A stretch of 23,194 nucleotides of DNA from Actinobacteria bacterium UBA959 (GTDB lineage Bacteria; Actinomycetota; Actinomycetes; S36-B12; UBA5976). The notes under the pieces were generated by a model that ran no database searches, was not told the origin of the DNA, and was given only the letters and a program-made list of their open reading frames with translations. The stretch lies in assembly GCA_002293025.1 (NCBI GenBank), contig DBCL01000011.1, forward strand, positions 11,843 to 35,036. The letters run 5' to 3'. Both the position numbers and the translations under genes were made by a program. This document shows, in pieces, positions 6,967-14,526 of this stretch; within the stretch, counting starts at the first letter, position 1, and each line of letters begins with the position of its first letter.

Positions 6967-9426
6967 ATGAAGGCCCCACTATCTTGGATTAAGGAATTTG
7001 CGGAACTGGATAACAATCTTTCCCCTGAACAAATCTCTCAGAGGTTAATTCAACTTGGGTTTGAGGTTGAAGACACTCATGTGGTTGGAGCTGGACTTGA
7101 AGGCCCACTTGTCGTTGGAAAAGTTCTAGAGATAACTGAGTTAACCGAATTTAAGAAACCCATAAGGTTTTGTAAAGTGGACATTGGCGGCTCAATCAAT
7201 GGAATTGTGTGCGGAGCCACCAATTTTCAAATAGGAAACCATGTAATTGTGGCTCTTCCCGGAGCAGTTCTGCCAGGGGATTTCAAGATATCTGTTCGCG
7301 AGACATATGGATATGAGTCCAATGGGATGATTTGCTCAACAAAAGAATTGGGTCTTGGAGAAGATCAATCAGGAATATTAGTCATTGATGAAACCTTTCA
7401 ACCTGGAATGGATGCTTTTCCTCTAGTCAACGCTGGTGATGTAGTTTTTGATCTTTCAGTTCTGCCTGATCGTGGTTATGCAATGAGTATCAGGGGAATT
7501 GCGCGTGAATTAGCTTCAAGCTATGGCGTTAAGTTCGTTGATCCGGCTACACGAGACTTCAATTTACCAAACTCAAAAGGCGAACCATGCCAAGGGGAAA
7601 TCGTTGCCCCAGAAGCTTGTGATGTATTGGTTTTGCGAACTCTAGAAGGCGTTGACGCTGCGAAAATAGCACCATGGGAAATAAGAAGAAAGATAATTCT
7701 GGCTGGTATGCGGAGCATATCCTTGGCAGTGGATATTACAAACTACATTATGCTTGAACTTGGCCAACCACTTCATGCTTTTGATAGGGCAAAAATCTCA
7801 GGAAAGATAATTGTGCGCACAGCGCTCCCAGCCGAAAACCTCACAACTCTTGATCATGTTCAGCGTAAATTGAAAACCTCAGACCTATTGATTTGTGATG
7901 AAGAAAAAGCACTCTCGATAGCGGGAGTTATGGGTGGACTAGACAGTGAAGTATCTTTTGCAACTTCCCAATTAGTTATTGAAGCCGCACATTTCAATCC
8001 TTCTATAATCGCTGGAAGTTCCAGAAGTCATGTCTTCTCATCAGAAGCATCTCGACGTTTTGAGCGCGGGGTCGATAATAAGCTTCCAGTCGCTGCAAGC
8101 AAGTACGCTGCGTCATTGCTCCTCAAGCATGGGGGTGGCACTTATGCTGGCGAAGCAATTTTGGATAACTCTCCTAAGCCTCACAGAATTTTGATGGATG
8201 TGAATATGCCTAGTACAATCCTAGGTTTTGAAATCACACCAAAACAAATTCAGGATTGCTTAACTAGCATCGGGGCAACGGTTAAAGGAACCAAGGTACT
8301 TGAGGTAGAAGTTCCTTCCTGGCGAAGTGATTTAACAGCAGAGCATGATTTAATTGAAGAGATAGTTAGAATTCTTGGCTATCAGAATATCCCCAGCACG
8401 TTACCTATTACTCCTCCAGCAAGGGGATTGACTCACCATCAACAATTAAAGCGCAGTATTGATCGATTTCTAGCTGCAAGGGGTTTGGTGGAGGTTTTAA
8501 ATTATCCATTTGCTTCACATTCGGATCTTGAGGATTTATTGCTTGATTCAAATGATGATCGCACTCGCTTACCGAGGCTTGCAAATCCGATCTCGGAAGA
8601 GGTGCCATTTCTTCGCGGCACTTTGCTAACTGGATTAGCAGGTGCAGCTCGCAGGAATATCTCTAGGGGTAGTGAAGATCTCGCTTTGTTTGAAACGGGT
8701 TTGATTTACATGCTTGGCAAAGAATCCCCAACCGTTCATGTAGGAACTGATAGAAAACCATCACCCTCTGAAATCGACTCCCTGGAACAATTGTTGCCTG
8801 CCCAGCCTCAGAAAATTGGAATTTTGTTGACAGGAAACCGCCAGCCAGCATCCTGGTGGTCGAAACCAATCGCTTGGGATTATCTAGATGCAATCAACAT
8901 AGGAAAAGAGATATGCGATCTACTGCATGTTTCTACACAGATAAGTTCTCAAGCACACAATCCATGGCATCCAGGTCGAGTTGCTCAGTTCTTTCTAAAT
9001 GGAGTGGTCATTGGCCACGCTGGCGAATTACATCCACGTGCCATCGATAACCTAGGTTTACCCAAACGAAGTTGTGCCCTTGAGTTGGACCTAACTTTGC
9101 TATTTAGTCTAGCTCCGGAAGTTACTCATGGAAATCCGATCTTAAGTATGCCTGTGGCTAAGGAAGACCTAGCGATTGCAGTTGACATTAGCGTGCCAAC
9201 ATCCCAGATTATGCGCGCTTTAAAAGAAGGTGCAGGACCACTTTTAGAATCAATAGCATTGTTTGATATTTATGTAGGAGATCAAATATCTACCGGCAAG
9301 AGATCTTTAGCTTTCGCTATGAAATTTCGAGCTGCTGATCGAACATTAACTGCCGATGAAACAGCACAAGCCAAAATGAATGCATTTAAAGCTGTTGAGA
9401 GTGAGTTTGGTGCCACTCTCCGTTGA
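6967..9426 (+). CDS. pheT: Phenylalanine-tRNA ligase, beta subunit
   Basis: The large, tRNA-binding and editing subunit, 819 residues. Domains in order: N-terminal helix (MKAPLSWIKEFAEL), the EMAP/Arc1p-like OB fold at about residues 40-155 (ICGATNF-like sequence IVCGATNFQIG), the B3/4 editing domain at about 215-390 with NYIMLELGQPLHAFD, the B5 domain around 400-480, the non-catalytic synthetase-like core with VEVLNYPFASHSDLE, and the C-terminal FDX-ACB anticodon-binding domain from about residue 727 (PVAKEDLAIAVD). Length and order are normal. It abuts the pheS stop codon, and its own stop lies only 3 bp from the stop of the convergent photolyase gene, with no room for a terminator. Confidence 0.95.
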   Translation: MKAPLSWIKEFAELDNNLSPEQISQRLIQLGFEVEDTHVVGAGLEGPLVVGKVLEITELTEFKKPIRFCKVDIGGSINGIVCGATNFQIGNHVIVALPGAVLPGDFKISVRETYGYESNGMICSTKELGLGEDQSGILVIDETFQPGMDAFPLVNAGDVVFDLSVLPDRGYAMSIRGIARELASSYGVKFVDPATRDFNLPNSKGEPCQGEIVAPEACDVLVLRTLEGVDAAKIAPWEIRRKIILAGMRSISLAVDITNYIMLELGQPLHAFDRAKISGKIIVRTALPAENLTTLDHVQRKLKTSDLLICDEEKALSIAGVMGGLDSEVSFATSQLVIEAAHFNPSIIAGSSRSHVFSSEASRRFERGVDNKLPVAASKYAASLLLKHGGGTYAGEAILDNSPKPHRILMDVNMPSTILGFEITPKQIQDCLTSIGATVKGTKVLEVEVPSWRSDLTAEHDLIEEIVRILGYQNIPSTLPITPPARGLTHHQQLKRSIDRFLAARGLVEVLNYPFASHSDLEDLLLDSNDDRTRLPRLANPISEEVPFLRGTLLTGLAGAARRNISRGSEDLALFETGLIYMLGKESPTVHVGTDRKPSPSEIDSLEQLLPAQPQKIGILLTGNRQPASWWSKPIAWDYLDAINIGKEICDLLHVSTQISSQAHNPWHPGRVAQFFLNGVVIGHAGELHPRAIDNLGLPKRSCALELDLTLLFSLAPEVTHGNPILSMPVAKEDLAIAVDISVPTSQIMRALKEGAGPLLESIALFDIYVGDQISTGKRSLAFAMKFRAADRTLTADETAQAKMNAFKAVESEFGATLR

Positions 9427-9429
9427 TCT

Positions 9430-10908
9430 CTAAATAGTTCCGGCATCTAAGTTTTTAAGTACTTTTAGAGCGCGTTTGCGTACCTCAGGTAGATCTTTTA
9501 GTTTCTTTAAACCATTATTTTGCTGAAACATTCTATGATTGGATTTGAAAGTATCTAGATGTCGATCAAGGAAATCCCAATACAAAGTGGTGAAGGGACA
9601 GGCATCGTCTCCAGTTCTTTTCTTAGGATCGAAATGGCAGTTCTTGCAGTAGTCGCTCATTCGTGAAATATAGGAGCCACCTGCAATATAAGGTTTCGTC
9701 ATCATCTGGCCACCGTCAGCATGCAATCCCATACCAATAACGTTTGGAACCATAACCCAGTCAGCAGCATCAATGAATACTTCTCGCATCCAATCTAAGA
9801 AAACCTGAGGATTGATTCCAGTTAACAGCGCCAAATTACTAAGAATCATTAATCGTGGGATGTGGTGCACCCAGGCCCGCTGTTCAATATCAAAGACAGT
9901 CTGTTTTACACAATTCATCGATGTTTTTGAGGAATCCATGAACAAAGGCAATAATTGTCTCCGTGAGTTCAGATTATTACTGTCTCGGTAATCTTCTCCT
10001 AAATACCAATACATTCCATTTACATATTCACGCCAACCAATAATTTGTCTAATAAACCCTTCGCATGATGCAATTGGGATATTACCTTTACGGTAAACAT
10101 CTAAGGCTGCCTCAACTACTTCGCTAGGGTGCAAAATCCCATTATTGAGGTAAGGTGAAAGTAGTGAGTGATGTAAGGACCAATTTTGCGTGGTCATAGC
10201 ATCTTCTAGGGGGCCAAAATCAGCAAAGTGATTTGTGAGAAAATTTGTTAGTTGCCTTACAGCACCTGTTCTGGTTGTTGCCCAAATCTTTGAGGGCGTG
10301 TGGCTAAGCTCTATAGATACTTCCAAGTCAATTTCATCAAGTTGGTGTTCGAGATATGCCGGCCAATCATAATTCTTTGGTGGAGGAAGTCTGTTATCTT
10401 TATCGAAATTCCAATTACCACCAGTTGGCTTTCCATTCTCGATTAGAACATCCAACCGAATTCTTTGAGCTCTATAAAAATTCTCCATAATAAAACTCTT
10501 TTGATTTGATGCCCAAAGATTAAAATCAAACCGAGATGTTAGAAAGAAATCATTGGGAACCAGCTGGACATTGTGATCTTGCAAAATTCTATTTCCTCTA
10601 TACGAGGATGATTCGGTGGCGTGAACAGTTAGATTAGGGTATTTGGCCTGTACTTCTTTAATCCCTGTGAGAGTTGTTTTGGATTTTATGTACTCAACCT
10701 GGAATCCAATATTTTCCAGATGTTGTGCAAAGTGTCTGGCTGAAGAGATCAAGAAATAAAGCTTCTCGGGATGCCAGTTCCTTCCAGTAGTCATTCTTAA
10801 ACTCTCTACCATCACAATTAAATCAGTTGCAGGGGATGAGTTTTTTAGAATTCCGTAATTTTCATTCAACTGGTCAAATGGAACATATAAGAGTCTACTT
10901 TTGTTCAT
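9430..10908 (-). CDS. Fe-S bacterial cryptochrome / (6-4) photolyase (PhrB / CryPro class)
   Basis: A 492-residue flavoprotein of the deoxyribodipyrimidine photolyase-related class. These carry FAD, a lumazine antenna chromophore and a 4Fe-4S cluster; characterised members such as Agrobacterium PhrB repair (6-4) photoproducts. The N-terminal ~150 residues are the Rossmann-like antenna domain (starting RLLYVPFDQL); the rest is the helical FAD domain. Four cysteines fit the cluster ligands: C333, C421, C424 and C437. The C-terminal three lie in DYCKNCHFDPKKRTGDDACP (C-x2-C-x12-C), and the spacing 88/3/13 equals that recalled for PhrB. The antenna lumazine is the product of RibH, encoded upstream in this window. 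The start overlaps the DUF2256 gene by 4 bp. Repair versus signalling cannot be decided from sequence. Confidence 0.9.
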   Translation of the reverse strand: MNKSRLLYVPFDQLNENYGILKNSSPATDLIVMVESLRMTTGRNWHPEKLYFLISSARHFAQHLENIGFQVEYIKSKTTLTGIKEVQAKYPNLTVHATESSSYRGNRILQDHNVQLVPNDFFLTSRFDFNLWASNQKSFIMENFYRAQRIRLDVLIENGKPTGGNWNFDKDNRLPPPKNYDWPAYLEHQLDEIDLEVSIELSHTPSKIWATTRTGAVRQLTNFLTNHFADFGPLEDAMTTQNWSLHHSLLSPYLNNGILHPSEVVEAALDVYRKGNIPIASCEGFIRQIIGWREYVNGMYWYLGEDYRDSNNLNSRRQLLPLFMDSSKTSMNCVKQTVFDIEQRAWVHHIPRLMILSNLALLTGINPQVFLDWMREVFIDAADWVMVPNVIGMGLHADGGQMMTKPYIAGGSYISRMSDYCKNCHFDPKKRTGDDACPFTTLYWDFLDRHLDTFKSNHRMFQQNNGLKKLKDLPEVRKRALKVLKNLDAGTI

Positions 10909-11042
10909 TTACGGCATCTTTCACTGCAATATTTGACCAAATCCCAATCCTTAGCCCATTTCTTTCGCCACTCAAATTCCAGCCCACAATTCGCACAGGT
11001 TTTAGGTGAAAAGCCATTTTTAATCTTCGCAATTCGAACCAT
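10905..11042 (-). CDS. DUF2256 small zinc-ribbon-like protein
   Basis: A 45-residue gene, short enough to be missed by length cut-offs. The protein starts MVRIAKIKNGFSPKTCANCG and ends in WDLVKYCSERCRK. It has C16-x2-C19 and C39-x3-C43 with the basic/aromatic stretch EFEWRKKWAKDW between them, which is the DUF2256 pattern (typically CxxCGxxFxWRKKW...VxYCSxxCR). The four cysteines suggest one bound zinc ion. Its TGA overlaps the photolyase ATG (ATGA), so the two are translationally coupled. DUF2256 genes are known to sit beside or be fused to photolyase-related genes, but no function is established. The ATG at 11042 is the only in-frame start; the frame is open further upstream to a TGA but has no start codon there. 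Confidence 0.85.
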   Translation of the reverse strand: MVRIAKIKNGFSPKTCANCGLEFEWRKKWAKDWDLVKYCSERCRK

Positions 11043-11048
11043 ACCTAA

Positions 11049-11054
11049 ATCGTA
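11049..11054 (-). promoter_or_regulatory. -10 element of a probable leaderless DUF2256-photolyase promoter
   Basis: On the minus strand TACGAT lies exactly six bases before the DUF2256 ATG, so transcription would begin at or next to the A of the start codon. It matches TATAAT at 4 of 6 positions, including TA...T. No Shine-Dalgarno precedes the ATG. No clear -35 is seen. Confidence 0.4.
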
Positions 11055-11152
11055 AGGGGATTTACCTAAAATCGCTGATAACTGATTTAAGGTGTTTGGC
11101 GACCATAAACTACTCTTTAAATTGAGGAAGATTACTAGTACGGTGGGTCATT

Positions 11153-11659
11153 ATGAACAATGAAATTAACGCTAGGTTGTTTCGCCATATGGGGTGGGCA
11201 AACCAGGCCGTCTTGCGGTTGCTGCGTGATCTACCAGATTCCACTCTCCAATTATCGGCATGGAATGCCGATTGGACAGTGGGAAAGATTATGCACCATA
11301 TAGTGATAGCGGAAGGACGCTTGATTGCCCGTATTAATAATGAATCTGCTCCAATCGAGTCTGAGACCCCAGTTTCTGCAATCCAACTCGATGACCTAAT
11401 AAAGCTGAGTGCTGATTTTGATATTGAGTTTTCAAGAGTGATTAATTCTCCAGAACAAACTCATTATTTCAACAGGTATGGCAAGGATATGCATGCTTTC
11501 ACTTCGACGATTTTAGCTCAAGCGATTCATCACGCTGCTGAACATCGAGCGCAAATCGCTGATATTTTGGCAGTCAATAACCTTGACGTTTTGAACTTAG
11601 ATAAAATTGATTTATGGTCATTTGAGCGTTTTGAATTAAGACAATCTGAGCAGAATTGA
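11153..11659 (+). CDS. DinB-family metal-binding four-helix protein
   Basis: A 168-residue protein of the DinB/YfiT-like superfamily: four-helix bundles that hold a metal ion with three histidines. The likely ligands are H49 (in KIMHHIVIAEG) and the pair H127 and H131 (in AIHHAAEHRAQI), which fit the family's H...H-x3-H pattern. Family members include mycothiol- and bacillithiol-dependent transferases and DNA-damage-induced proteins of unknown role, and sequence alone does not choose among them. It is divergent from the DUF2256-photolyase pair across 110 bp; being next to a light-repair gene makes a stress role plausible but unproven. No strong promoter or ribosome-binding site is visible. 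Confidence 0.8.
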   Translation: MNNEINARLFRHMGWANQAVLRLLRDLPDSTLQLSAWNADWTVGKIMHHIVIAEGRLIARINNESAPIESETPVSAIQLDDLIKLSADFDIEFSRVINSPEQTHYFNRYGKDMHAFTSTILAQAIHHAAEHRAQIADILAVNNLDVLNLDKIDLWSFERFELRQSEQN

Positions 11660-11669
11660 TCAATTAGTT

Positions 11670-12278
11670 ATGTTAAGAGAATTTTCACTTATCGAGTTAC
11701 TTGATTTCCTCTCGATCTTTATTTTTGCTTTAGTTGGTTCTCGAGTAGCAGCTGATAAAGGACTAGACTACGGGGGAATTTCATTGGTAGCATTTATTGC
11801 TGCGGTTGCTGGTGGAACCTTACGAAATGTATTCCTTGGTATCCCCCCTGTTTGGATAACTGATTATTTCATGCTCTTAGCTGTTATAGCAGCAGTAATT
11901 TTTACTTTGCTACTAAGGCGCGTTACGCGAATTGGCAAGACGTTGCTGGTTATGGATACTTTTGGGCTTTCAATAGCTGCTGTATCGGGGTCTTATCTCG
12001 CTTTGGAGAATTCGGTTGGATGGCTTCCGGCTATTTTGCTTGGAGTTATAACAGCAGTTACTGGGGGATTGCTTCGTGATGTTTTGTGCCAACTTGAACC
12101 GGTTCTACTCCACCGCGAAACATTAGGAACTTCTGCTCTGTTGGGTTCTGTAGTTTTTGTAGTCTTGGCTCAACTAGGAGCAGCAGATTCAACCGCAGCC
12201 ATCATTGGAGGGCTAGTGGTTGTTTTGATGCGTTTCATTTCGATCAAGATGGATTGGCATCTTCCGAAATTTCGTTAG
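11670..12278 (+). CDS. TRIC-family / UPF0126 membrane channel protein (YadS-like)
   Basis: A 202-residue, very hydrophobic inner-membrane protein with about six or seven transmembrane helices. It shows the internal duplication of the family: a glycine-rich kinked helix appears first as VAGGTLRNVFLGIPPVW and again as VTGGLLRDVLCQLEPVL. Prokaryotic TRIC homologues form trimeric potassium-type cation channels; older annotations call them UPF0126. It starts 10 bp after the DinB gene, so the two may be co-transcribed, though no Shine-Dalgarno is evident before the ATG. The transported ion here is inferred from the family only. Confidence 0.85.
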   Translation: MLREFSLIELLDFLSIFIFALVGSRVAADKGLDYGGISLVAFIAAVAGGTLRNVFLGIPPVWITDYFMLLAVIAAVIFTLLLRRVTRIGKTLLVMDTFGLSIAAVSGSYLALENSVGWLPAILLGVITAVTGGLLRDVLCQLEPVLLHRETLGTSALLGSVVFVVLAQLGAADSTAAIIGGLVVVLMRFISIKMDWHLPKFR

Positions 12279-12279
12279 A

Positions 12280-12305
12280 CCTCACATCTGGGTCCCCGAG
12301 TGAGG
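12280..12305 (+). terminator. Hairpin after the TRIC gene, possible terminator
   Basis: CCTCAC (12280-12285) and GTGAGG (12300-12305) form a perfect 6-bp stem starting two bases after the stop codon, with a 14-base loop that can itself pair GGG with CCC. The sequence after it (AGATCCTAGGGTTTATT) has only a weak U tract, so it is a poor intrinsic terminator, but its position between the accessory block and argC fits. Confidence 0.4.
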
Positions 12306-12320
12306 AGATCCTAGGGTTTA

Positions 12321-12355
12321 TTCATCTCAATGCATAAATATGGTATAATTCACAC
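12321..12355 (+). promoter_or_regulatory. argC promoter (leaderless) with overlapping ARG-box-like operator
   Basis: A perfect TATAAT (12344-12349) ends six bases before the argC ATG, so the transcript should begin at or beside the start codon. The -35 position 17 bases upstream (TTCATC, 12321-12326) is poor. TGCATAAATATGG (12331-12343) followed by ATTCA (12348-12352) resembles the AT-rich ARG box bound by ArgR (TGAAT-n4-ATTCA type half-sites). The operator overlaps the -10, so ArgR with arginine would block RNA polymerase. ArgR is encoded in the same operon. Confidence 0.65.
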
Positions 12356-13378
12356 ATGAAAAAAGTAGCCATTCTTGGTGCCTCTGGGTTTGCCGGCGGA
12401 GAGCTCATTCGCCTTCTGGATGGCCATCCCCATTTTGATCCTGTTTGGCTGATTGCAAACACTGCATCCGGAGATGAGGTTAGCTCCTGGCATAGTTTCC
12501 TTTCTGGTTCAGATAAACGGACCTTTATTTCAATAGATGCATTAGATCTCAATGAACCAGATCTTTTTGTATTGGCACTCCCGCATGGAGAATCCGCAAA
12601 AATTGTTGCGAAGTTACCCGAAAATGCAAAGGTAGTTGATCTGGGAGCAGATTTCAGAATAGAGGACAAAGCCAAATGGGAAAAATACTATTCATCCGAG
12701 CACGCGGGATCTTGGACGTATGGTTTACCTGAACTGGGTACGAATACTCAGAAGGTAATCAACTCAAACAAGATTGCTAATCCAGGTTGTTATGCAACCG
12801 CGATTGCACTATCCCTTGCTCCGATAATTGAGAATGCTGATCTCGATTCAATATCAGTTGTTGCGAATTCAGGTACATCAGGTGCAGGAAGAAACTCTTC
12901 AGTTAACGCAAATATCCCTGCCCTAGATATTGATATGTATGGGTACAAGGTTGGTGGAGTTCATCAGCATATCCCTGAGATAGAACAGTCCTTATCCAAA
13001 TTGGCGAAGAAGCCAGTATCCATCAGTTTCACACCAATACTTATTCCAATATTTAGGGGAATTCTAAGTGTTGCGACGGCTAAAATCTCTCATTCGGTAA
13101 CAGTTGAACAAGTCAGAAAATGGTACATCAATTCCTACCAGAATTCGAATTTCGTTAAGTTGCTCGATGTGGGAGCTCAGCCAAGTACTAAACGTGTAAA
13201 TGGCACAAACAACTGCGAGATTCAAATTGAAATTGATAAACAAACAAATTCAATAATAGTTACTGCGGCTATCGACAACTTAGTTAAGGGTGCTGCTGGA
13301 CAAGCAATCCAGAACGCAAATTTACTCTTTGGATATCCCGAAGAACTGGGCTTGCTAGATATTGGTATGCCCATATGA
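12356..13378 (+). CDS. argC: N-acetyl-gamma-glutamyl-phosphate reductase
   Basis: Third step of arginine synthesis: NADPH-dependent reduction of N-acetylglutamyl phosphate to the semialdehyde, 340 residues. The dinucleotide-binding N-terminus reads VAILGASGFAGGELIRLL, and the catalytic cysteine is C145 in ANPGCYATAIAL. Further family stretches are ANSGTSGAGR and VGGVHQHIPEIEQ. The ATG at 12356 has no ribosome-binding site but lies six bases after TATAAT, as expected of a leaderless first gene. Its stop overlaps argJ by 4 bp (ATGA). It is the head of the arginine operon. Confidence 0.95.
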   Translation: MKKVAILGASGFAGGELIRLLDGHPHFDPVWLIANTASGDEVSSWHSFLSGSDKRTFISIDALDLNEPDLFVLALPHGESAKIVAKLPENAKVVDLGADFRIEDKAKWEKYYSSEHAGSWTYGLPELGTNTQKVINSNKIANPGCYATAIALSLAPIIENADLDSISVVANSGTSGAGRNSSVNANIPALDIDMYGYKVGGVHQHIPEIEQSLSKLAKKPVSISFTPILIPIFRGILSVATAKISHSVTVEQVRKWYINSYQNSNFVKLLDVGAQPSTKRVNGTNNCEIQIEIDKQTNSIIVTAAIDNLVKGAAGQAIQNANLLFGYPEELGLLDIGMPI

Positions 13379-14526
13379 GTATCACATCGCCAAGAGGATT
13401 TAGATCTGGTTCAGTTTCCGCAGGATTGAAAAAATCTGGAGATTTAGACCTAACTGTCATCATAAATGACGGCCCCAAATTTGATGCTGCTGGAGTTTTT
13501 ACAAGTAATCAAGTAAAAGCTGCCCCTGTTATTTGGACTCAAGAATGTTTGAAAAACAATCAGATTAAAGCAGTACTAATGAATAGTGGCGGTGCAAATG
13601 CTTGCACTGGAACGTTAGGTTTTCAAAATACTCATCAAACAGCAGAGCATTTAGCGGACCTGATTGGGGTTGGTGCTATTGATATCGCTGTTTGCTCCAC
13701 TGGTCTAATTGGCGTACAACTTCCGATAGAGAAGATGCTGACGGGGATAAGCAATGCCATCACAAATTTGAGTCTTGATGGGGGAGTTGATAGCGCTAAA
13801 GCAATCATGACAACCGATTCGGTTCCAAAAATTGTTGAACTAAATGGAACTGGTTACGTGCTGGGTGGAATTGCTAAAGGTGCAGGAATGCTGGCACCAT
13901 CTTTAGCGACAATGCTTTGTGTAATTACGACAGATGCTGATTTAACGGGATTTGATTTGGGAAACATGCTTAAAGTGGCATCCGAGATGTCATTTAATCG
14001 AATTGATGCAGATGGATGTACTTCAACAAACGACACTGTCTTAATACTAGCTTCGGGTGCTTCTTCAGTTAGGCCTGATAGAGATGAGTTCACAAGCGTC
14101 CTGAATAGAGTCTGTTTAGATTTAGCCCAACAACTGATTAACGATGCTGAAGGCAAAACTTTAATCATCGAGATAGAAGTTATTGGTGCTCAAACAGAAG
14201 CAGACGCTCTAAGAATTGCCAAGTGCGTTGCTGGTGATTCTTTAGTCAAAACTGCCATGCATGGTCGGGATCCAAATTGGGGAAGGGTGGCTGCAGCGGT
14301 AGGGGCTGCAGGCGTTCCAATTGAGCCCAATAATTTTGATATTTCATTCAATGACGTAAAAGTGTGTGTTGCAGGGTCGGCAAACACAACAACGCACGAA
14401 GTTTCACTGGCGGGCCAAAGAGTTCAGGTTCTCATTGATTTGCATATGGGAGAACATGCTGCCACTGTGTACACAACAGATCTATCCGTCGCATATGTAC
14501 TGGCAAACTCTGAGTATTCAACATGA
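13375..14526 (+). CDS. argJ: Glutamate N-acetyltransferase / ornithine acetyltransferase
   Basis: ArgJ recycles the acetyl group from N-acetylornithine to glutamate, releasing ornithine; many members also use acetyl-CoA to start the pathway. The 383-residue precursor should cleave itself in front of the nucleophile T179 in the motif KGAGMLAPSLATMLCVITTD, giving alpha and beta chains. The C-terminal chain has FNRIDADGCTSTNDT and GRDPNWGRVAAAVGAAGV. It overlaps argC upstream and argB downstream by 4 bp each. Its presence means acetyl groups are recycled, so an ArgE deacetylase is not needed. Whether it also makes acetylglutamate from acetyl-CoA cannot be told. Confidence 0.95.
   Translation: MSITSPRGFRSGSVSAGLKKSGDLDLTVIINDGPKFDAAGVFTSNQVKAAPVIWTQECLKNNQIKAVLMNSGGANACTGTLGFQNTHQTAEHLADLIGVGAIDIAVCSTGLIGVQLPIEKMLTGISNAITNLSLDGGVDSAKAIMTTDSVPKIVELNGTGYVLGGIAKGAGMLAPSLATMLCVITTDADLTGFDLGNMLKVASEMSFNRIDADGCTSTNDTVLILASGASSVRPDRDEFTSVLNRVCLDLAQQLINDAEGKTLIIEIEVIGAQTEADALRIAKCVAGDSLVKTAMHGRDPNWGRVAAAVGAAGVPIEPNNFDISFNDVKVCVAGSANTTTHEVSLAGQRVQVLIDLHMGEHAATVYTTDLSVAYVLANSEYST

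Noticed and set aside
11043..11152. N-terminal extension of the DUF2256 frame
   Set aside because: The frame is open upstream on the minus strand to a TGA but contains no ATG, GTG or TTG, and a good -10 sits just before the ATG at 11042.
9430..12278. Mobile element or defence island
   Set aside because: No integrase, transposase, terminal repeats, toxin or nuclease genes; composition looks similar to the neighbours by eye.
12279..12355. A tRNA or small RNA between the TRIC gene and argC
   Set aside because: The 77 bp are taken up by one hairpin and the argC promoter; no cloverleaf or TTCGA-type arm could be found.
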